DNA of 15,489 nt, taken from assembly GCA_000437895.1 (NCBI GenBank), contig FR902158.1, positions 1 through 15,489 of the forward strand, written 5' to 3'. Shown piece after piece: positions 8,034-14,751 of this stretch. The position numbers and the translations under genes are program-made. The notes under the pieces are model-generated. The model was not told the origin of the DNA. It was given only the letters and a program-made list of their open reading frames with translations, and made no database searches. Numbering within the stretch: position 1 is the first letter of the stretch; every line of letters begins with the position of its first letter. Source of the stretch: Clostridium sp. CAG:914. Its GTDB lineage: Bacteria > Bacillota_I > Bacilli_A > RF39 > UBA660.

Positions 8034-8339
8034 ATGCATGATATGAGAAAATTAACTGGGATAGTAATTGATGCGGGACATGGAGGAAGTGATCCTGGTG
8101 CTGTTTCTGGTACTAGTTTGGAAAAGGATTATACTTTACTTATAAGTAAATATATTTATGATAGATTAAAAGAAATGGGTATTCCTGTATATATTACAAG
8201 AGATAAAGATATAACTTTGAATCCTACGGATAGGGTTAATGAAGTATTAAAGGCTTTTGGTAATAATAAAGATGTTGTAGTAATATCTAATCACTTGAAT
8301 GCAGGAGGTGCGAATGGTAAGAATGTAGTCAATATGTAA
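8034..8339 (+). pseudogene. N-acetylmuramoyl-L-alanine amidase (Amidase_3), C-terminally truncated
   Basis: The 101-residue product starts at an ATG behind TAGGAGTGAT and carries the N-terminal half of a zinc-dependent amidase that cleaves the MurNAc-L-Ala bond of peptidoglycan. Visible motifs are the zinc-site strand IVIDAGHGGSDPGA (residues 10-23), ITRDKDITLNPTDR (about 55-68), and ISNHLNAGG, where the His of the SxHxNA motif is a further zinc ligand. The family domain is normally about 170-180 residues. The C-terminal part, with the catalytic Glu, is missing: after GGANG the reading frame leaves the family consensus and stops six codons later. No continuation is visible downstream; a terminator and non-coding DNA follow. 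It is probably inactive. Codon use resembles the chromosomal genes on the left, so it may be a host gene cut by an insertion or deletion. Confidence 0.75.
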
Positions 8340-8364
8340 TAGCCTCTTGTTTGCTTTAAAATTT

Positions 8365-8398
8365 AAGAATTTTGATTTGATGTTGAAATTCTTTTTTT
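8365..8398 (+). terminator. Intrinsic terminator after the truncated amidase
   Basis: AAGAATTT (8365-8372) pairs with AAATTCTT (8386-8393) around a 13-base loop, and more T residues follow (to about 8398). It closes the amidase transcript. Confidence 0.7.
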
Positions 8399-8860
8399 AT
8401 GAGTTAATAACATAAGATGGGGTGTATATTGTTAAAATGTTTATTATTTATACTATTTTTTTATTTAAAGTTTAAAAACAATCGTAATAAATTGACAATA
8501 TTATAAAAAAATTACTCTGTAGTGTAATAAAATGATAAAAATATAGTATTTCATAATGTAAGAATGATAATAAAAAACATTTTGCAAATAAAAAAATATT
8601 AGCACTATTATTTAGCTATTGCTAATTAAACAAATTTATGATATATTTGGTAAGTAAGGATATATGCCAATTATGGCACAAAAAAATATGCTCAGGCAAT
8701 AAGCATATTTCCTTATCGGTAGATATCAACTACCAACAAATTAGAGCAAACAATAACACAATGTTTGAAGAACTGATTAGAAAATATGAAAATCAATTCC
8801 TACTATAATCATACACACTTTTTGGCAAAATGTCAAATACAAAAAATTAGTAGTGCAGTT

Positions 8861-8909
8861 AAACATATTTTTCACTTTTCTTCAACAGGAAAGGAGGGAA
8901 AATATGTTT
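8861..8909 (+). promoter_or_regulatory. Hairpin sequestering a leader ORF start
   Basis: AAACATATTTT (8861-8871) is the perfect complement of AAAATATGTTT (8899-8909), giving an 11-bp stem extended by weaker pyrimidine-purine pairing. The 3' arm contains the ATG at 8903, and the strong AAGGAGGG (8891-8898) lies just inside the hairpin. This layout suits translational or transcriptional control of what follows, but function is inferred only. Confidence 0.45.
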
Positions 8910-8926
8910 TATTTTGAATTAATTTG
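8903..8926 (+). CDS. Seven-codon leader-like ORF (MFYFELI)
   Basis: An ATG four bases after the very strong ribosome binding site AAGGAGGG opens a seven-codon frame, MFYFELI, ending in TGA. It lies 50 bases upstream of the next gene and its start is in the arm of a hairpin. It could be a regulatory leader peptide, or the remnant start of a deleted gene. Confidence 0.35.
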
Positions 8927-8952
8927 ATGCAGTTGGTGTTTACCTCTAATTT
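8924..8952 (+). promoter_or_regulatory. Possible promoter of the MBL operon
   Basis: TTGATG (8924-8929) and TAATTT (8947-8952) are separated by 17 bases and would start transcription about 18 bases before the MBL gene. If used, transcripts would omit the hairpin leader; if the leader is functional, a promoter farther upstream must be used. Confidence 0.3.
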
Positions 8953-8976
8953 TATTTTTAAAAAAGGAGGATAAAT

Positions 8977-9879
8977 ATGAATTTAGAAATAAAAGTTCTT
9001 GCTCCAAAAGAGCGAAAAAATAATATTGATTATGGTGATTGTATCATAATTAATGACAATGGCAAAGTTATAGTTTATGATTGTGGTTCTGAAGAATTGG
9101 CAGAGCAAGTGTTATGCTATCTAAAAGAAAAAAATATAGATAAGGTCGATTTAGTTTTGTCTCATAATGATAGTGACCATTTTGATGGGATACCAAAATT
9201 AGTTGATAATGGGGTTATAAACTCAATTACAACATTGCTATTGCTAAAATACAAAAATGAAATATTTGATAAAGTAAGTGATAATAGAGTTACTAAAGAC
9301 TCTTTAATACAACATATTGAAGATATGTATAGTAATATTTATTCCTTATCAGGTCAAAATTTGAAAGACGCTTTAGAAGCTGATAATGATTTATCTGACA
9401 ATTTAAAAATTGTAGGTCCAGCTACTGAATATTTTATTGATGCCGTTGCTAAACAGTTTACCCCAAATGAAAGTAACAATATAGATAGTAGCACAATTAT
9501 GAATGCTATAAGTGTTCAATTAGAAGTTTCTTTTGATGGGAAAAAATTATTGTTAACTGGAGATGCAGATTTAGCAGCATTTGACGATAAAATTAGAAAT
9601 TACGATGCAATTCAGTTACCTCATCATGGAAATAATGATATGGCTAAAAAAGTATTTGAAAAAAATGAGAAAAGAAATGATGTATTATATATTGTTTCTG
9701 ATAATAAAGGTAATGATGTTAATGGTGGTTCTGATAAATTAGAAAGTAAAGGTCATCGTATTATGAATACTAAAAAAGACGGAGCTCTTAACATAAATAG
9801 AGATTCATTTATAGCTGAAAGGACTGGAAATTTAAATTGTTATGAAATATGTTCTATTGAGAAAAAAAGTATTCGCTGA
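8977..9879 (+). CDS. ComEC-like metallo-beta-lactamase-fold hydrolase
   Basis: This 300-residue soluble protein opens at an ATG behind AAAAAAGGAGG. It has the metal-binding motifs of the ComEC/Rec2-type metallo-beta-lactamase (MBL) branch: SHNDSDHFDG with H63, D65, D67 and H68; LLLTGDAD with D196; and LPHHGN with H216 and H217. All expected ligands are present, so it is probably an active two-metal hydrolase. In ComEC this domain acts on DNA, but free-standing relatives have diverse or unknown substrates and occur in several predicted conflict systems. No signal peptide or membrane segment is visible. It heads a three-gene operon. Its last 38 bases overlap the next gene out of frame, and the overlap contains an A7 tract (9862-9868). 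Loss of one A would fuse the two into one protein. Nuclease or nucleotide hydrolase activity is inference. Confidence 0.85.
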   Translation: MNLEIKVLAPKERKNNIDYGDCIIINDNGKVIVYDCGSEELAEQVLCYLKEKNIDKVDLVLSHNDSDHFDGIPKLVDNGVINSITTLLLLKYKNEIFDKVSDNRVTKDSLIQHIEDMYSNIYSLSGQNLKDALEADNDLSDNLKIVGPATEYFIDAVAKQFTPNESNNIDSSTIMNAISVQLEVSFDGKKLLLTGDADLAAFDDKIRNYDAIQLPHHGNNDMAKKVFEKNEKRNDVLYIVSDNKGNDVNGGSDKLESKGHRIMNTKKDGALNINRDSFIAERTGNLNCYEICSIEKKSIR

Positions 9880-10273
9880 AGAAATAAAATCAAGGCAAGA
9901 ATATCTATACGATATTTTTAAGGTTTATACAATTCCATTCTATTTTGACAATTATGTTGAATTGAGGTCAATACCCGAGAATTTTGGAAATATAATCTTT
10001 ATTAATGGACATAATGGTCAAGTACATAGTTATTTGATGAGTAAAAAAATAGAAGAAAATGTAATTGTAATGATCACTTGTTATCAAGGACTAGTACAAA
10101 CAGTTAATCTTAATAATAAAAAAATGTTTTTTACTGATATTACAACTGATAAATTAAATGGAAAAGAGTATGGTTTTAATTTTGAAATAACTAATTCGGA
10201 ACTTAACCTATATAATTGTCCTTACACTTCGCTAAATGACAAGATTGAGTATTCATTTGAAAGGATAAGATAA
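9842..10273 (+). CDS. Unrecognised small protein of the MBL operon, possible His/Cys dyad
   Basis: I do not recognise a family with confidence. The frame allows 143 residues from the ATG at 9842, or slightly fewer from a TTG at 9857. Neither start has a ribosome binding site, and the gene overlaps the MBL gene by 38 bases. In the middle, a hydrophobic strand ending in FINGH57NG, a short helix-like stretch and a second strand ending in VMITC80YQG resemble the His and Cys strands of caspase/CHAT-like peptidases, where GHG and an xACxSG-type motif are typical. The spacing (23 residues) is shorter than usual and the Gly after His is Asn, so this is weak. It could equally be a C-terminal domain of the MBL protein separated by a one-base change in the A7 tract. 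The next gene follows one base after the stop. Confidence 0.6.
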   Translation: MKYVLLRKKVFAEEIKSRQEYLYDIFKVYTIPFYFDNYVELRSIPENFGNIIFINGHNGQVHSYLMSKKIEENVIVMITCYQGLVQTVNLNNKKMFFTDITTDKLNGKEYGFNFEITNSELNLYNCPYTSLNDKIEYSFERIR

Positions 10274-10274
10274 A

Positions 10275-10772
10275 ATGGAAAAAATAGTGGAAAAAATCAA
10301 TAGTTACCATATATTTAATTATCTAGTGCCAGGGTATTTATTTTTAATTATTAACGGTAAAATATTGAATGCAACTCTAATTAGCAATAATATAATATCT
10401 TCATTTTTTGAAGCATATTTTATTGGTATAGTAATTAGTAGAATTTCTTCGTTGATAACTGAAAAGATAATAGTTAAAATATGGGCATTGAAGAAAGAGC
10501 CATATGACAAATATATAGAAGCAAATAATGAGGATGACAAACTAGAAGTTTTAAATCAAGATTGTAACATGTATAGGAGCCTATGTACATTAATGTTATT
10601 AGAATTAGTATTAAAAATTATATCGCTATTAAAAATTTCAAATTTAATTAATAAGGATATTTTAATTGTTGTAACTTTAATATTATTGGTAATACTTTTT
10701 GCTTTTTCATTTGTGAAGCAAAATAAATATATATCATTAAGAATTAAAAAAATAAATACAAGAAAAAAATAA
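10275..10772 (+). CDS. Multi-pass membrane protein, third gene of the MBL operon
   Basis: This 165-residue protein has an AAAGGA site ten bases before its ATG and starts one base after the preceding stop. Hydrophobic segments lie at about residues 13-30, 42-60, 103-122 and 128-147, giving three or four membrane passes. A polar, acidic stretch at about residues 72-98 (KEPYDKYIEANNEDDKLE...NMYRS) lies in between, and the end is very basic. The N-terminal NSYHIFNYLVPGYLF motif and the ISRISSLI...I segment recall a group of uncharacterised membrane proteins in bacterial accessory regions; this is recollection, not a search. In an operon with a hydrolase and a possible peptidase, a membrane effector or anchor role is a reasonable but unproven guess. 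Confidence 0.75.
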   Translation: MEKIVEKINSYHIFNYLVPGYLFLIINGKILNATLISNNIISSFFEAYFIGIVISRISSLITEKIIVKIWALKKEPYDKYIEANNEDDKLEVLNQDCNMYRSLCTLMLLELVLKIISLLKISNLINKDILIVVTLILLVILFAFSFVKQNKYISLRIKKINTRKK

Positions 10773-10785
10773 GTCAATATATATA

Positions 10786-10822
10786 TAAAATCCCGTTCCT
10801 TTTTATAAAAAGCGGGTTTTAT
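10786..10822 (+). terminator. Strong intrinsic terminator of the MBL operon
   Basis: CCCG (10792-10795) pairs with CGGG (10813-10816) and CTTTTT (10799-10804) with AAAAAG (10807-10812), with a TTC bulge on the 5' side. Flanking AAAA and TTTT extend the stem and supply the U-tract. The near symmetry means it may also work on the opposite strand. Confidence 0.8.
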
Positions 10823-10904
10823 ATTAATAAAAATATTTTTTTGTAAAAAATGCAAATTTAATAGCTGACATTAAAAATTAATGAAAATGAAATTAAAAAA
10901 GTTA

Positions 10905-10925
10905 TGATATAATATGTATAGGTGG
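10905..10925 (+). promoter_or_regulatory. Extended -10 promoter and ribosome binding site of the NUDIX-helicase operon
   Basis: TGATATAAT (10905-10913) is an extended -10 element with a perfect TATAAT and no recognisable -35. Transcription would start near 10920, directly at AGGTGG (10920-10925). The mRNA leader would consist of little more than the ribosome binding site. Confidence 0.55.
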
Positions 10926-10930
10926 TTTAT

Positions 10931-11317
10931 GTGATAAAAGTAGTTGCAGCATTAATTGAAAATGATAATAAAGTTTTATTAGCAAAACGTTCTACAGGAG
11001 ATATTAATGTTCTTAGGAAATGGGAGTTTCCTGGCGGTAAAGTGGAAAAAGATGAAAACGAATTTGATGCAATTGAAAGGGAAATAAAAGAAGAATTTGA
11101 ACTTACAATTAAAGCTAGAGAATTTGTAGTTAATAATATATGTGAGTATCCAACGAAAGTTGTTGATTTAAGATTATATAGATGTGATTATGTATCTGGA
11201 AACTTCAATTTACATGATCATTCAGATTATAAATGGGTAGATAAAGAAGAATTATTAGATTATGATTTAGCCTCTGCTGATATTCCATTAGCAGAGTATG
11301 TAAGGAAGGTAAAGTAA
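10931..11317 (+). CDS. NUDIX (MutT-like) nucleotide pyrophosphohydrolase
   Basis: NUDIX hydrolases cleave nucleoside diphosphates linked to another moiety; MutT-type members act on (oxidised) dNTPs. I place the start at the GTG at 10931. The in-frame GTG at 10922 lies inside the AGGTGG ribosome binding site, and the ATG at 10929 is followed at once by TGA. The 128-residue protein has the Nudix box from G36 (GGKVEKDE42 ... R50-E51-I-K-E54-E55). The metal-binding glutamates are all present; only the late Gly of the consensus is Glu57. The N-terminal VVAALIENDNKVLLAKRS and WEFPGG match the small (deoxy)nucleoside triphosphate pyrophosphohydrolase group. The stop overlaps the next ATG (TAATG), so the pair is translationally coupled. 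This points to a joint function with the helicase-nuclease, not general housekeeping. Confidence 0.88.
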   Translation: MIKVVAALIENDNKVLLAKRSTGDINVLRKWEFPGGKVEKDENEFDAIEREIKEEFELTIKAREFVVNNICEYPTKVVDLRLYRCDYVSGNFNLHDHSDYKWVDKEELLDYDLASADIPLAEYVRKVK

Positions 11318-14300
11318 TGAAAGATGGTATTTATGAGCAACTATTAAATAATGAGTTAAAAAGTAAATTAAATGAATCAGAATTTTTTTATAAAACTAAT
11401 ACAATTTTAAAATCACCAGAAAATGCAAAAAATTTAATTACAGAATATTTAAAAGAAATAACAAGAAAAGCAATGGATTGTATTCAGGAAAATAATGTTG
11501 ATTTAGAAGATAGTGAAAGAGTACTAAAAGAAATTGAAATATGTAATGAGATATTAAATTTATTAAGAACAAAATTAGATTTTGATGAATATAAGGAATT
11601 AGATTTATCTATGGATGCAGAAGTTTTAGAGTATGCTTTTAGAAAATTAAATCATAACTCTTTTGACGGAAAAAATATTGTCAGGCCAGTTACTTCATTA
11701 GTGGAGCCAACTTTATTTACAAATAGTTCTAAAGAAATATCATTATTATCAGAATTAAGAAAGGAAATAGCATCGGCAGATGAAGTAATGTTATTAGTTT
11801 CTTTTATTAAAATGACCGGTTTAATGCCTATTTATGATGTTTTAAGAGAGCTTACCACAAAAGGTAAAAAATTGAGAGTTATATCGACTACCTATACTAA
11901 AGCAACGGAATATAAAGCTATAGAAAAATTATTAGAATTACCTAATACTTCAATAAAAATTTCATATGAAACTAATAATCAACGATTACATGCTAAGGCA
12001 TATATATTTAAAAGAAATAATGGTTTTTCTACTTTCTATATAGGTTCATCAAATTTATCAAAATCTGCTCTAGTATACGGCGACGAATGGAATGTTAAAC
12101 TAACAGAAAAAAATTCACCACTGATTTTTCAAAACGTTATTTCTGAATTTGAAACATACTGGAATTCATATGAATATAAAATATTAAATAATACTGCTGA
12201 AGATAAATTAAAATTGAAGGAAGCATTATCATACAAAACTGAAAATTCAAATTTTTATCAAAATTTGATGACATATAAACCTTATGATTATCAAGAACAA
12301 ATATTAGAAAAATTAGAAGTTGAAAGAGAAATATATCATAGAGATAGAAATTTAGTTGTAGCAGCTACAGGAGTAGGAAAAACAGTACTTGCTGCATTTG
12401 ACTTTAAAAACTTTTTAGAAAAAAATCCAAATGCTAAATTTTTGTATGTAGTGCATAGGGAAGAAATTCTAAAAAAGAGTTGTGATACTTTTAGACAAAT
12501 ATTAAAAGACGCAAACTTTGGTGAATTATATGTAGGCAATTATAAGCCAAACAATATAAACAGGTTGTTTACAACACCATTGGGACTTGAGAATATAATG
12601 AAGAAGGTTGATGACAATTATTATGATTATATTGTCGCCGACGAAATTCATCATGGTGCAGCTAAAACTTATGATAATTTTCTTAATTATTTTAAACCAA
12701 AGATATTATTAGGATTAACTGCAACTCCAGAAAGAATGGATGGCAAAGATATAACAGAATATTTTTGTAACACTATTGCAGCAGAAATGAGATTGCCAGA
12801 AGCAATTAATAATAAATTATTAGTTCCATTTCAATATTATGGAATTACTGATCCAACAGATTTGAGTAATGTAAGATGGTCTTCATTTGGTTATAATAAT
12901 AGTGATTTAGATGAATTATTCGTTGAGAATGAGGATAGTGCAAATATAAGAGTTAATACAATTATTAATAATTTATTTAAATATATTGATGATTTAGATA
13001 AAGTGCATGGCTTAGGATTTTGTTCCTCAATTAATCATGCTAAATATATGGCTGACAAATTTAATGAAAATAACATACCATCTATATGTTTGACTGGTAA
13101 TTCGGATAGTAACTTAAGAAATACTGCAATAAAGGACCTTGAGTCAGGAAAAATTAAATTTGTTTTCACTGTTGATTTATATAATGAAGGCGTTGATATC
13201 CCTTGCGTAAATATAGAATTATTATTAAGACCCACTGATTCTTTAACTATATTTTTACAACAATTAGGAAGAGGACTTAGAAAACATAAAGATAAAGATT
13301 ATTTAATAGTTTTGGATTTTATTGGAGAATGTAATAAACATTTCAATTATGCAGATAAATTTAAAGCCTTAATTGGTATGAAAGATGTTAGTATTAAAGA
13401 AGCAATTTCTAATGGATTTCCAATGTTACCAGTTGGATGTTCAATTGCTCTAGAAAGGGTAGCAGAAGAATATATCTTGTCTAATATAAAAGCTAATATA
13501 AACAGTAGACAAGTTATAATTGAGATGATTCAAAAGTTTGAGGAAACAACACACAAAAGATTAAGTTTATATAATTTTGTTCATCATTATAAAATGGATA
13601 TTAACGATATTTATAAAAAAGATGTATCTTTTTATAGATTATTGACAGAAGCGGGAATCAGAAATTTTAAAGAAAAAAATATTACAGAAAATGCAATCGT
13701 TGGAAGATTAAAAAATTTATTAACAATTAATTCTCCTAAATTTATTAATTACATGAAATCAATACTAAATAATGATGATGTAGTTCATAATGAACTATTA
13801 GACAGAATGACTTATTATACCTTATTTAATAAAATACCAGAAAAAGAAGGATTCAATAACATAATAGAAGCATTAAATTTTATTAAAAATTCAGAATGTT
13901 TAAATTATGAAATAAATGAAATATGTGATTATTTATATAATTCATTAGAAGTAATGCCAATAAATAACAATTTAAATTTTGAGTGTCCACTTGAAGTCTA
14001 TGGAATTTATTCACAAGCACAATTGTATTCTGGATTAGGCGTATTTAGTGAAAAATATGCAGGACCAATGTTGCAAGGGGTATGGTATTTAAAAGAACAT
14101 AACCATGATATTTTCTTAGTAACAATTAATAAAGAATCAAGCCACTTCGGTGAAACAATTGCTTATGAAGATTATGCTATAAATGATGAGTTGTTTCATT
14201 GGCAAACACAAAATTCTGTGGCCGATGGTAGTAGTATTTTAAATAGGTACATTAATTCTGATGGAAGAGTAAGTATATTTGTAAGAATAAATAGAAAAGA

Positions 14301-14439
14301 AAATGGCCAAGCAAGTCCATATATATATTTGGGGGAAGCTGATTATATATCACATAGTGGTTCTAAACCAGTTGGAATTGTATGGAAATTTAAACATAAA
14401 ATACCGGCAAAATATTTAGATAAAATGACAAAAAATTAA
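11317..14439 (+). CDS. PLD-nuclease / SF2 helicase / DUF3427 protein
   Basis: This 1040-residue multidomain protein is coupled to the NUDIX gene by a one-base overlap. An N-terminal region of about 130 residues is unassigned. A phospholipase D-type nuclease domain (about 140-290) follows, with H225-A-K227 and GSSN (243-246). The usual Asp after HxK is not at its normal place. An SF2 DEAD/DEAH-type helicase core (about 320-680) has Walker A ATGVGKT with K355, DEIH at 442-445, LTATP at 467-471, a GVDIP motif, and QLGRGLR at 649-655. The C-terminal 170 residues match DUF3427 (EVYGIYSQAQL, GVWYL, HWQTQNSV, SPYIYLGEADY). Free-standing PLD-helicase-DUF3427 proteins are widespread in accessory regions, and I recall a NUDIX gene commonly beside them. 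A role in restricting foreign DNA or RNA is plausible but not shown. The gene is full length with all main helicase motifs. Confidence 0.92.
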   Translation: MKDGIYEQLLNNELKSKLNESEFFYKTNTILKSPENAKNLITEYLKEITRKAMDCIQENNVDLEDSERVLKEIEICNEILNLLRTKLDFDEYKELDLSMDAEVLEYAFRKLNHNSFDGKNIVRPVTSLVEPTLFTNSSKEISLLSELRKEIASADEVMLLVSFIKMTGLMPIYDVLRELTTKGKKLRVISTTYTKATEYKAIEKLLELPNTSIKISYETNNQRLHAKAYIFKRNNGFSTFYIGSSNLSKSALVYGDEWNVKLTEKNSPLIFQNVISEFETYWNSYEYKILNNTAEDKLKLKEALSYKTENSNFYQNLMTYKPYDYQEQILEKLEVEREIYHRDRNLVVAATGVGKTVLAAFDFKNFLEKNPNAKFLYVVHREEILKKSCDTFRQILKDANFGELYVGNYKPNNINRLFTTPLGLENIMKKVDDNYYDYIVADEIHHGAAKTYDNFLNYFKPKILLGLTATPERMDGKDITEYFCNTIAAEMRLPEAINNKLLVPFQYYGITDPTDLSNVRWSSFGYNNSDLDELFVENEDSANIRVNTIINNLFKYIDDLDKVHGLGFCSSINHAKYMADKFNENNIPSICLTGNSDSNLRNTAIKDLESGKIKFVFTVDLYNEGVDIPCVNIELLLRPTDSLTIFLQQLGRGLRKHKDKDYLIVLDFIGECNKHFNYADKFKALIGMKDVSIKEAISNGFPMLPVGCSIALERVAEEYILSNIKANINSRQVIIEMIQKFEETTHKRLSLYNFVHHYKMDINDIYKKDVSFYRLLTEAGIRNFKEKNITENAIVGRLKNLLTINSPKFINYMKSILNNDDVVHNELLDRMTYYTLFNKIPEKEGFNNIIEALNFIKNSECLNYEINEICDYLYNSLEVMPINNNLNFECPLEVYGIYSQAQLYSGLGVFSEKYAGPMLQGVWYLKEHNHDIFLVTINKESSHFGETIAYEDYAINDELFHWQTQNSVADGSSILNRYINSDGRVSIFVRINRKENGQASPYIYLGEADYISHSGSKPVGIVWKFKHKIPAKYLDKMTKN

Positions 14440-14518
14440 GAAACATACTTAAATAAACAAAAATTATTTTCATTATATTGTCATTTTGATTTACATAATA
14501 ATGTTCTCTTTTTTGACA

Positions 14519-14546
14519 TTGACTTCTAATATATTTACGATATAAT
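14519..14546 (+). promoter_or_regulatory. Promoter of a short terminated transcript
   Basis: TTGACT (14519-14524) is followed by 16 bases and a perfect TATAAT (14541-14546). A TTGACA lies just upstream at 14513-14518 and a second TATAAT at 14550-14555. It is the most consensus-like promoter in the window. Transcription would start near 14553. Confidence 0.65.
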
Positions 14547-14561
14547 TATTATAATATAGCA

Positions 14562-14633
14562 ATGGTTCTAAGATATGAACTATTTGATGCTAAAATACTA
14601 TATTCAGTTTATGAGTATAGTATTTTTTTGTAG
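14562..14633 (+). CDS. Candidate 23-codon leader peptide
   Basis: An ATG about nine bases after the predicted transcription start opens a 23-codon frame beginning MVLRYELFDAKILYSVYEYS and ending at TAG 14631-14633. The second half of the frame is the terminator hairpin itself. Translating ribosomes would therefore disrupt or permit the terminator, which is the architecture of an attenuation leader. There is no Shine-Dalgarno sequence. The gene it would control is not present downstream, so it may be a relic or a stand-alone small RNA. Confidence 0.4.
   Translation: MVLRYELFDAKILYSVYEYSIFL
14592..14629 (+). terminator. Strong terminator inside the 23-codon ORF
   Basis: AAAATACTATA (14592-14602) pairs perfectly with TATAGTATTTT (14616-14626), and four further inner pairs (one G-U) leave a five-base loop. 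Further T residues follow to 14629. The stem of about 15 bp is the longest terminator in the window. Confidence 0.85.
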
Positions 14634-14751
14634 GGAGGAATTGTTATCTAAAATTATATAAACAAAAAGTATGTACCAAGAAATTATAAAAAAATAAATA
14701 ATTAAGGTACCTAAAAAAGTTGGTTTATGTGTGAAAAGAGGTTCATAATTA

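Larger units (their letters stand above)
8400..8976. other. Gene-poor, hairpin-rich intergenic region
   Basis: No convincing gene lies here. Perfect or near-perfect hairpins occur at 8612-8625 (TTAGC/GCTAA), 8665-8678 (TGCCA/TGGCA), 8684-8710 (AAATATGCT/AGCATATTT), 8718-8734 (GGTAG/CTACC), 8821-8837 (TTTGGC/GTCAAA with one G-U) and 8861-8909. TAAGGA (8655-8660) can also pair with TCCTTA (8710-8715), enclosing two of the hairpins as a branched structure. Two weak open frames without ribosome binding sites overlap the hairpins: 56 codons at 8638-8808 and 43 codons at 8786-8917. I cannot tell whether this is a structured RNA, a recombination or transfer site, or degenerate DNA. Confidence 0.5.

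Noticed and set aside
8492..8518. Perfect TTGACA upstream of the hairpin region as a promoter
   Set aside because: No acceptable -10 hexamer occurs 15-19 bases downstream.
8638..8808. 56-codon open frame beginning MIYLVSKDICQLWHKK
   Set aside because: No ribosome binding site, overlaps several hairpins, and no recognisable family. It is noted within the intergenic entry but not called as a gene.
8786..8917. 43-codon open frame beginning MKINSYYNHTHFLAKC
   Set aside because: No ribosome binding site. It overlaps both the 56-codon frame and the better-supported seven-codon leader in another frame.
14471..14503. Possible terminator right after the helicase gene (CATTAT/ATAATG)
   Set aside because: The stem is six A-T-rich base pairs with a long loop and only a distant T-run, too weak to call.
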